Assembly: GCA_963921935.1 (NCBI GenBank)
Contig: OY998185.1
Span: forward strand, 60,651,717 to 60,715,716
Length of the DNA: 64,000 nucleotides
Reading direction: 5' to 3'
Source of the DNA: Galeruca laticollis
Taxonomy: Eukaryota > Arthropoda > Insecta > Coleoptera > Chrysomelidae
Part shown: positions 12,295 through 23,600 of the stretch, piece by piece
Numbering within the stretch: position 1 is the first letter of the stretch
How the letters are laid out: each line of letters opens with the position of its first letter
Program-made: the position numbers and the translations under genes
Notes under the pieces: model-generated
What the model saw: the letters and a program-made list of their open reading frames with translations, nothing else
What the model was told of the DNA's origin: nothing
Database searches by the model: none

Positions 12295-15200
12295 CGTATA
12301 AATAAAGATAGAAACACTGGTATAAACAGATTAGTTGGAAACTGATTAGAAATTAAAACATTAGACTATATTTTGTTAGAATCATAAATATGAGACATTA
12401 AAAGTGCTCATATTAACTAAATAAAGTAATACAACTTATGTATATAATTAATAATTTGAGAAGAATCACATAGAATTGACAAAAGAAACATTACCTTGAT
12501 CATATAACAAAAGCCATAGAGTAAATATCGTCCATCGTATTAAATACCTCATGTCAAAAATAATGATGAACATATAATCTAGAAAAGAAACATGAATTAA
12601 TAAATATTCGAAATAAAAAAGGATATTGTTCAATATTATAACACATTGTTTACTAAAAACATATGGGTTAGAATATTTAACGATGTAATACCAATACGCT
12701 TAGCGACATACGCTAGCGACACACGCTAGCGACAAAATATAGATGTCAATATGTATCAGCGACAAACGTTGAAAGTAGAGTTCATCCATAGATGACATGA
12801 ATAGGAATTAATTAATGTATTTAATCCAATATAATGAACATTAAGAATTAGATTAAGGAATATTAATAAATGTTTTAAAAGAAATTATGTTGATGACTAA
12901 ACACAATTGATAATTATAATAAGAAATTAAACTGAACATTGATATTAAAGACTATTGTATATCGCTTGAGAAAAACTATTCGTCACATACTAACAAGATG
13001 AACTTCAATATTGAATAAACAATTTTAGTGAGATTAATTTTTGTATGTAGGTAAAGATATTAGAATGTTAAGTGAAATCATAATTTTGAGTGCGTTAAAA
13101 AAGAAAAACGGTGATTGGTTTATGTGACATGACAGAAGGAACTTTCAAACAACAACAAGTGTAACAAACATTTTTATGGAGATAGTGAGCTGAATTTAAA
13201 CAAAAGACTAATTGTTGATTGTTGAAGAAAGTTGAAGAAAAAAAGTCGGTGGCTTGGCTTCGTTTCTGGAAGGTTGGGTTTTGGAAGTGCTCCAGAAATT
13301 TTAAGAAATTATCCTCAAATGAGGATAAAAACATAACAAACCATTGATAAAACATTCACATGTACTTACCCAATGATTGTAGCTGATTTTCCAGAGTGAA
13401 AATCATAATTTCACATAACCATTCAACTTTTAAACTTCGGAAGCTGTTTTTCCCGAATCCCGAGAGGCAGATCCTGGTTCCTGAACACAAGGTCAGTGTA
13501 TTGTTGTACAACAAGAGTTATATAAAACTCAATAACTTCAATCAAATGTTTTCTTTAAAATCTCATGAGTAAAATAGACTTTTAAATAATGATCGATCTG
13601 AAAAAGAATTCAAATTAGAGACTCAATATAGCTATATTCTTAAATAATTTCTCATTGATTAATGGCCAATTTAAATAAATAAAATTTAATACTTACGCAT
13701 TTTTCAAATAAGAAGCTTAAGAAAGATGCATCCAATTCTTTTATGTAATATTTAGACTCTATGTATATAAATTTCATAACTATTTCTTGTACCATATTAT
13801 TTGTGTTTCTGTATGTATAAATTTCCAACATAAATTCTTTTAACTTGTATATAATTTGAAGTACGTTCTATCACACAGCATATAAGCTCGCTGTGAAACT
13901 GAACAGACCGACGCGTATAGCAAATGTTTACTCTAGCGCATCGTCACCTTATATTTTCAAGCATGCGTACAGAACGCCACACGAAAGAATAAATCAATAA
14001 TTTCATTTGACCCATACATGGGCGGCACATAAAATTTTTATAAATAAAATTAAATATTGTTTCCAAGTAAAATGTTTCTTTATTTATTTATCAACTGAAT
14101 TTATTCACAACCTTAAGAACCCAAAATAACAAAAAGAATCTCATGCTCTACACATACATAAATTTCAAATGTTCAATCAATTATATTGTTATAACACTCA
14201 ATTAATTATATATCATTATAATAAATAAACATTATCATAAAGTCATAAATGGCATCCAAAACATGGGCAATTAGACAATTAATATCCAGTTATATCATTA
14301 AAAATTTAGGATTCAAATCATAGATAAAAACATATATGTTATAGACAAATTTATTCCAGTAAAACTTATATTTATTCACTAACAAAACAAAAACCTTAAT
14401 AAAATATATACGTAATAAATATACGTAATAATATATATTATAATATATACTATGTTTTATATTCTTTAAGAATATTTGCCCCACGTTTGGGTGACAAATT
14501 ATTATATTTCGATGTTTTATTAATTATTTAATAGTTTAATTTATGAATTTATACGATATGAATTTTATTTGTTGATGTCACAATTTATGATTGTAACTAC
14601 ACTCTTGTGAATATGCCTTTACCACTGAATATAACCTATTGAAATTTTTGACAGCAGTTGTCAAATTAATATGCCCGGCTCAGATGAACATTAAATTTTA
14701 TATTGTGAAAGATAAATCAATATACAATCGACTTACTCACTCTTATCTCAGGGAGGGATCAAAGATTTCAAATAATAATTCAAATTTATAAATTTTTAAA
14801 GAATTTTCCAAATTACGTATTACGCTATTCCAAATCTAGAGTAACTGTTTGTTCAATATACTACAAGACAATTAAATTATCTTATGACATATATGATTTT
14901 ACTGTCAGGAAATTAATCAATTGTCACTTATTATATCAAAATTTCTATAGCCTGAAAATTATCAAATACAATGAGAAATTAATATGAAATGAGTACCAAA
15001 GAGTGATTGGAATTCAAATTTATATAATATATTATCAAATAACAAATCACAAGAAATTAGAACTTTTCAAACATATTATAAACGCAGAAACAAAGATAGA
15101 ATTTTCTATCAACCTTAAAATTAAAACAACCTATAATTATAAATCTACTCGCTAAATAATTTATGAAAGTTCAAAATGTTTGATTATATACTTGATGTAT

Positions 15201-15992
15201 ATCAATGTCAAAATACGCAAATTTCCGTTTAAATTGTCTATTCCAAAATTATCTTCGCTTGACGTTGAATTTTATTTGAGTAACGTTACTGTAATTTCTA
15301 TCAAATTTATTACCATAAGATGCATCTAATTTTGAAATATTTTTAATAAAGGCCTATTAATTCTCGAGAAATAATGTAAATAAACTGGACAGAGCTCACC
15401 AACTAGGTACTGGTTAACTCGTTCGTATTCCAAACCGTGTTTAGAATTCAGGCACAACTTTCTAAATTAATAATTTAGAAATCCGAAAATCACCCGCACT
15501 TTATCGATGCAATTCGTTGCGAATTATACACGCACTGGCTTTACAATACAGGATTTGATGATCTGATAATATTCATATAAATTACTATGATATTTTTAAA
15601 TAAACTTGAGGCAACTCTTATTTCGATGTTGCCTCGTGGGAATATCAAAATCAACTAACTCAACTTTTTTTATCAATAATTCTCCTCTCCTTTGGTTACC
15701 AAAAAATTCTTTTTTTTTTAAATATAAATTTACGTTTTCCTATAACAAAGAAAGATTTTCATTCTTTTAATATAATTGCAATTTTGCTAACAGAGACATC
15801 TGTATTCTTGTTTTCAAATCGTTATAAAGTATATTCTGCATTAATGTCATCCGAAATTGAAATGTCAAAATTTATTTATACATTGAAACTTTAAAATTAT
15901 TGATAATACAGTGTGTATCACTAGTATTACATCCAAATATGCACATTTTTCTTTATTTCAATATTTTCTTTAGAATTTAGATAGAGGATATG

Positions 15993-16048
<56 letters not shown>

Positions 16049-17137
16049 AAACGAAAGGTAAATATTGGGTAATCGGTCTGTATGAAAAGTCAAACTCTTT
16101 TGTTCAATGTGCCTCTATATTTCGTTGTACTTCACAACTTCCTCAGGAGGTTATTGCTATAAACATTAATTAATGAAACAAGAGTACAATAAATGAAATA
16201 AAATTACTTACAACGTGAGCCATTAAAATACATTAAAACACATGATGTGGAGTCAACCAGTTAAAACAGAAAAAAAATAAGGACGAACACATTGGCTATT
16301 ACTAGTATACTAAGCAAATAACATCAAATAATCATTTTTTTTTAAAACTGGTCATACTAAAAATACATTCTTTATAAGCGAGAACAAAAAGTAAGTTGGA
16401 ATTAGCAACTAATTACAAACATTAGAAAGTTAAAAGTGAAAACAATATAGTCCAGTAAAATTATTAAACACTACCACAGTTAAAACATACTTATCAATAT
16501 TTCAGAATATTGCAGTAGATCACACTTAGTTGGTCAATGTCTGATCTAAAATTGATCGAATTCTCACAGCTATTAACATGAACCATCTCCAGAAATAGTC
16601 GACGTCTATAATTACTTTCAAACTCAAGGATTTTTACCCTATCATAATCAAAAGTATGGCTCATATTTTTGACATGTGATGCCAAAGCACATGAATTTTT
16701 CCCTATACGGCAGTCACTCCTGTGCTGTACTAACCTTTGTTTCAGACTCTGTGAAGTCTGACCTATGTAACAACCCTGACATGTTGAACAGGGAACACAG
16801 TAAACTACATCACTATTGCGTAATAATTCGTGTTTATCTTTCACTTTTGAGAAAAGTGATTGGATCGTAGTGACATTATATTTCGATATCTTTAAGTTCC
16901 ACATCATGTGTTTTAATGTATTTTAATGGCTCACGTTGTAAGTAATTTTATTTCATTTATTGTACTCTTGTTTCATTAATTAATGTTTATAGCAATAACC
17001 TCCTGAGGAAGTTGTGAAGTACAACGAAATATAGAGGCACGTTGAACAAAAGAGTTTGACTTTTCATACAGACCGATTACCCAATATTTACCTTTCGTTT
17101 CCTTTAACATAGTAAGGTCGTTATCTCAACTTTAATA

Positions 17138-17204
<67 letters not shown>

Positions 17205-17600
17205 TAAACATAGGTTTATTGGGGAAGCGGCAAATTAAAACGAGTACCCTTTATACTTTTTATGTCCAAGCTTTCAGAATTTATTTATTCCATTATCAAG
17301 GATAAAGTATATGAGAATGTATATTATAATAGATGTAAATGGTAAATTGTATACAGCATCAAAAGAAATATTTGAATTTTTTAAAAATAATTGTCAAATT
17401 GAAAGTAAATAAAATCGTTCTAAATTGTTATTCTTTTTTTATATTGGAACATAGAAATAATTAAAGAAATTAAGGTTATGTTTAAATTAACCATAGATCT
17501 ATATACAGTTAATGTATAAAGTATAAAGGGTACTCGTTTTAATTTGCCGCTTCCCCAATAAACCTATGTTTAGTATTAATTATTCGGCAAAGATCAAGTT

Positions 17601-17645
<45 letters not shown>

Positions 17646-20600
17646 GGTGAATCACGACCAACGGGATGGAGGTTTATAGCGAAACGGTAAAAGTTTTAAA
17701 ATGTTTGTCACTTTAGTAGTCTGTACATTCATATAGGCTACATTTTAAAAGTTTTATCAAAAATATATCGATACTAAAAAATTGCCTTCGCTATTTTTTT
17801 ATTTTTTAGTTTTTGATGCAACTTCAAAATTCCCTTGGAGTGGATTATCAGTGGCTTCAAATTTCGATTGGGGGAATTACGACGAATGCTTGAATATCAA
17901 TTATGAATATTCCGGAGGAAACATAAAAGGAAAATATTGTCTGCAGAGTATACTATTACCAATAAATTTTACGAAATTTAACATCGATCGTTTAGATTTT
18001 AATGTAAGTATTCACGAAAATGAAACTACAAATACTGGCATTTCTTTCGACCATCATTTTTCTTTGTAAACAAACTGAAAATTCTCCAAAAATGACAAAA
18101 ATTTGGTACCTCAAGTATCATAGCACTCGTTCTACTGACTTTAATGAGCTGAATCTCAATAGGGTTCATCTTTGAGACGCCCTGAATAATATCCAATCAT
18201 AAAATTGGTCACTTGTATATACTCCGGAGGCTAACAAACTGAAATTTCTCCCAAAATGACAAAAATGTCGTACTTAAAGTACTACATCACCTGTTGTACT
18301 GGCTGTGGTGAGCTGTAAATCAATAGGGTTCATCTGTGAGATGTTCTGAATAATATTCAATCATAAAATTGGTGACTTTTTTTGCACTACTGAGGCTGTA
18401 TCGTGCTAACAAACTGAAATTTCTCAAAAAATGACAAAAATGTCGTACTTCAAGTACCATAGCACCCGTTGTACTGGCTCTGGTGAGCTAAAAATCAATA
18501 GGGTTCATCTGTGACATGTCCTTAACAATATTCCATCATAAAATTGGTGATTTATTGCACTCCGGATGCTGTATCGTGCTAACAAGACATGTAACGAAAA
18601 GTAGCCGACGACATTGACGACGACGACGATGACGACATAGACACAGGATTTTTTTTTGTAAAAACTGTTTGTTCGTGTTGTTGTTGATGGAAAACGTAAA
18701 AATAACTCATGAAAAAATTTCAAAATTCTAACTTTTTTTGGGGTAAACCAATACTTTTCTCGCATATTAGATAGGTTGGGCGGAAAAGTAATAAAGCCAT
18801 TGTATCCTGCATAGACAAACAGTTGCGATGAAGCAAATGCCGTCAAATTTAAAATTAGTTTTCGATGAAGCGGTAAACGTAATTAATTTTATCAAATCAC
18901 GATTGTTCTCATTATTGTGTTAAGATTATGGCACCAAACATAAAACGAGATAAAACTTTAACAAGGCTATTTGAACTTAGAGCCGAGCTACAAATGTTTC
19001 TTTCAGATATTTCTTTTAATTTGAAAGATCGTTTGTATGATAAACCTTGGTTGTTCCGACTGTCTTTTATGACGAATATCTATCAAAAACTGACTAATTA
19101 AATTTACCATTGCAAGGTAAACAGACAAGCCTGTAACAAAATTACTGCCTTCAAAAGAAAATTAGATTTTTCGATTATTTGCGTTGGTAACAGAAAAATA
19201 GAAAGCTTTACGTCACTCAGTGAATTGGCTAGCGATAATGATCCAGAAATGTTTCAAGATGATGTACTTGAAGAATTGGTCCAATATCTCACTTCGATTT
19301 GCGCATCTTTTGAGAAGTATTTTCTCGAAGAATAGAAAATAAAAAGGAAACTGAATTCATGGATTCATAATTCTTTTTTACCCAGCTTGCAAAAGCTCGA
19401 AAGTATGTCGAACGAGATATATGAATCTCTTTTAGAAATGTCGTCATATCCAAGTATGGAGTCACTGTTCAATATATATAATAAAATATAAAGATTCTTA
19501 TTATCGGTTATTTACCGTCAAACGGGGTGTGACTTCGGACACTTTTTGCAACTTTCTTAATCACAAACTAAAAACCAAGAGAACTAAAATTCTGCAAATT
19601 TCGGCTAAGATGCCCCTAACATCTAGTTACATTTTGACAATGTCAAATGTTTCTAATTTTTTTCCAGTTATTATATTACTTTTCCGCCCAACCTTTCTAT
19701 ATGCGAGAAAAGTATTGGTTTACCCCAAAGAAAGTTGGAATTTTGAAACATTTTTTTGAGTTATTATTACGTTTTCCATCAACAACAACACGAAAAAACG
19801 GTTTTTAGAAAAAGAATCCTGTGTGTATGTCGTCGTCGTCGTTGTCGTCGGCCACTTTTCCTTACATGTCTTGTTAGCACTATACTGCCTACGGAGTGAA
19901 ATAAGTCAGCAATTTTATGATTGAATATTGTCAAGGACATGTCACAGATGAACCCTATTGATTTTCAGCTCACCAGAGCCAGTACAACGGGTGCTATGGT
20001 ACTTGAAGTACGACATTTTGTAATTTCTTGAGAAATTTCAGTTTGTTAGCACGATATAGCCTCCGTAGTTCAACAAGTCACCAATTTTATGATTGAATAT
20101 TATTCCGGACATCTTGCTGATGATCCCTATAGATTTTCAGATCACCAGATCCACTACAACAGGTGCTACAGTACTTTAAGTACGATATTTTTGTCATTTT
20201 TGGAGAAGCTTCAATTTGTTAGCACGATACAGCCTCCGGAGTATATACAAGTGACCAATTTTATAATTGGATATTATTCAGAGCATCTCCAAGATGAACT
20301 CTATTGATATTCAGCTCATTGAAGCTAGTACAACGGCTGCTATGGTACTTGACGTACCAAATTTTTGTCATTTTTGGAGAATTTTTAGTTTGTTAGCACG
20401 ATACAGCCTCCAGAGAGTATACGATTGATCAATTTTATGATTGAATATAGTTCAAGGTGTCTCACAGATGTACCCTACTGATTTTCAGTTGACTAGAGCG
20501 AGTACAGCGGGTCCTATAAATCCATAAATACTAAATTTTTGGTTATTTTTGAAGAAATTCGGTTTGTTAGCACGATACATCCCCCGAAGTGTATACAAGT

Positions 20601-23600
20601 AACAATTTTATCATAGAATATTGTTCGGGGCCACAAATGTGGAAAAGTTAGTTTTAATCTTTAAAAACCGTTTATTTTTGGTTATTGTTGGACAAATTTC
20701 GGATTGTTAACACGATACATCCCCCGAAGTGTATACAAGTAGCAATTTTATGATAGAATATTGTTCAGGGCCACAGATGCGGAAAAGTTAGTTTTAATCC
20801 TTAAAACCGTTTTTTTTTATTAAAAACTGTCCGAAGTCACCCCATCGAGTGGGGTGACTTCGGACGGCCATATAAAACTACGTAAAACCGATGTTTAACG
20901 GTTGCAGGGGTTACTTCGAACAAACATTTTCTTTATTTAATCGTCTACACTAGTAGGAAAATTATTTGTTATAAGAGAAACATAATTTTATCATAAAAAA
21001 GATTTATTTATTTTAAAAATCAAACATAATAATTCTTATATAAGAAAACTAAACAGGTTATTCCATTATACTCTATAACAACATCAGGTAAATTGGAAAA
21101 CTTATAACAACCTATTCGAAAATGTGAAGGAAAAACCGTTTGAACAATTTCAAATTTTTGTTTGGAAAAGAAAAGAAAACATCAGCCCCAAATTTTTTTT
21201 GTCGAAGAAATTTTACCAGGTAATTTTCACCTTCTACGTTTAAAATTTGTGCAACAAACAATTTGCTTTTTAAAGAATTTTCTATGGGAAGTTTAACGAG
21301 GGTAAAATCATTTATCTTAATATCTTCATTTGAAGAGTGGTCTCTTGGTTTCTCGGAAGTCATTTCTTCTTCCGAATCAGATGCGTCAGCTGGTAAAAAA
21401 TGTTCATCAAATAAATCGGAATCAGATGGATTGTTCTGGCACTTTCTAGGTTTTTGTACTCCAGACGTGGAAGGAATATTTTCTGGCGGTTCGTTTTCGA
21501 ATTCAACATTCATATCTACAAGGATGACTGGCCTTCCTGGTGGAACATTGACTCGTTTGCGCCTGTTTATTCTTGTTTGCAATTCAGGGTTTCTATTTTC
21601 TTTAATCTTCATGGGACGGACATCAAAATTTTACGAAAAGGACTAACTGGGGTCCGAGAAGACCCCATGCGTAAAACTGTGCAGAAATGCTGTATTTTTC
21701 TTTAAATTAAATATATAGAAAATAAGTTTTATTAAAGTTTTACTATTAACCATTTATTAGTCAAAAATCATCACGAAAAAATACAAAATATCCTAATCAC
21801 TAATACTACTAGCTACATATCATTTTAACATTTTTTACAAACTATCTCCGATTTTGAATGTTCTAGACACACAAAGTTATTACACCTAATACATATTTTT
21901 CTGGATTTTCTGTCTTCTCCTCTTTGACACATATAGCAGCTCCCCCTGGTAATGTTTTGTTGTTCAACTCTATGTTCTGTTGCATCCAGTAGTTCGGGAA
22001 AAACGTCTGTCATATGCCGTTTTCTATTCCTCTGAATGCATTTATTATTATATCGCCGGAAAACGTTTTTCTTTATGAGTTCTTTTTCTAGTCCCAAAAT
22101 ATACATTTTACGTTTATCCAAACTGTTTTTTCGCCAATCCGGGTTTTGCAGTCACCACAATTTATAAGCATTTATTCCTGCGACATCTATAAGATGCAAA
22201 AATATTGCCATTGGCCAGCGGTTTGACTTTCGCTGCACTGTATATTCTTTGGCCAACTTATCTGAAGTGTCGACAGCACCTTTTGTTTTGTTGTAATGAA
22301 GAATAATTTCTGGTTTATAGTGCTGTTCTTCTCCAGCTACTTTACTATCAGTATGCTCACTTGAAAGTAAGGTGACAGCATGTTTTTGTTTTGGAACGTA
22401 GGATACTAGCGTTCTTTGATTTCTAAAAGCAAACATACTTGAAAACTCTTTCTTGTACGATGCCGGTAGAAGCTCCCCGGGAATAAATGTTTTATTTTTC
22501 CGGAGGGTTCCACATAAAGTAATATTTTTTTCCACAACTTGTCAGCAAGTTCTAAACTTGTAAAAAAGTTATCGGTCGTTATTCCAAATCCGCCTTCCAA
22601 ATGGTCTGTCAAATCTAGGACAACCCTTTGACCTTGACCCTTTTCCGCTTTGTTACCTTGTTTTCCTAAAAATTAATAGATACATAGAAATATAAAGTTT
22701 GCCTATATTGCTTTTCAAATAACTTACCCAAATAAACTTGCATGTTTGCAATATAAGAAGTGGTGCAGTCCACAAGAGCCCATATTTTGATTCCATACTT
22801 ATCAGGTTTACTCTTTATATAGACTCGGAATAGTGCCTTACCCCTAAATGGTACAAGCTGCTCATCTACATATAGATGGTCGCCAGGATTAAGTGATTTT
22901 TTACAATTAGAAGTGAAAATATCGAATATATCTCTTATCGGAGCTAGCTTATCTACTAATATTCGTTCTTGTCTTGTTTGAAAATTATCAAAGCGTAAAA
23001 ATGAAGTAATTTGTTTGAATCTGTCTCTTGACATTGCAGCAGGAATTATAGGACGACAGTAAGAAATATCTTGACACCAGAGCATATCGATAGCCTCTTT
23101 CAATCCGTGAAGTGCGCCAAGAATAAGCAACAGTCCAATATAAGCTTCAATCTCTGTAGAATCAAGAGGTACAAAAACTTTAATTTTATTCGGATTTTCT
23201 ATATTCCATTTATCATAATATGTTTGTGCCTTTCTGTTTGTTTCGGTTACTATTATGTTCAGAATATCCGGAGATAGGAAAAGAAGAAAAGCGTCTTTTA
23301 TACTTGAGATATCAGAACTGTAATTTGTAAGGCCTAGAGTATGTCTCCGAATATTAGCTTTTGAACGTCTAACTTTTGTGTTTCCTGAAATTTTTGACCA
23401 CTCAGTTCCATCTTTAGATTTATATACTGGAATGCCCTGGCTGTTACTAACTGTTGGTTTCTCTGGGTTCGTTTTCTCTATACTTTGATCAACAACTATT
23501 ACATCATTTTCTTCCTCTACTTCTGTGACAATGTCTTCATCTTCTAAGTCACTCGATGTTTCCTCATTGATAACACTATCAAACTCTGGATCATCACTTT

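Larger units (their letters stand above)
16047..17102 (-). mobile_element. PLE-3: Penelope-like element with 204-bp inverted flanking arms
   Basis: The arm 16047-16250 is present inverted at 16899-17102, nearly identical over all 204 bp (starting GGAAACGAAAGG). The 650 bp between carries a GIY-YIG ORF on the minus strand. Inverted terminal copies are a known PLE arrangement, unlike LINEs. Each arm contains one hammerhead-like core in opposite orientation. (TA)n lies directly on the left and about 40 bp away on the right. Confidence 0.88.
18067..20870. mobile_element. Foldback element: long inverted arms of ~175-bp subrepeats
   Basis: The left arm (about 18067-18802) and right arm (about 19670-20393) are inverted copies. 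From the outside in, both have three ~175-bp tandem units (TTAGCACGATACAGCCTCCG...GAACCCTATTGATTTTCAGC), then a (GAC)n-rich stretch, a segment with GTATTGGTTTACCCC, and GGGCGGAAAAGTAATA. The right side continues with about three further units to 20870, so the arms are unequal. The core carries a hAT transposase remnant. Organisation resembles foldback/Galileo-type elements; the superfamily is unproven. Confidence 0.75.

Noticed and set aside
21263..21705. Plus-strand ORFs at the pogo/piggyBac junction
   Set aside because: They are antisense to the pogo-like C-terminal frame and have no recognisable domain.
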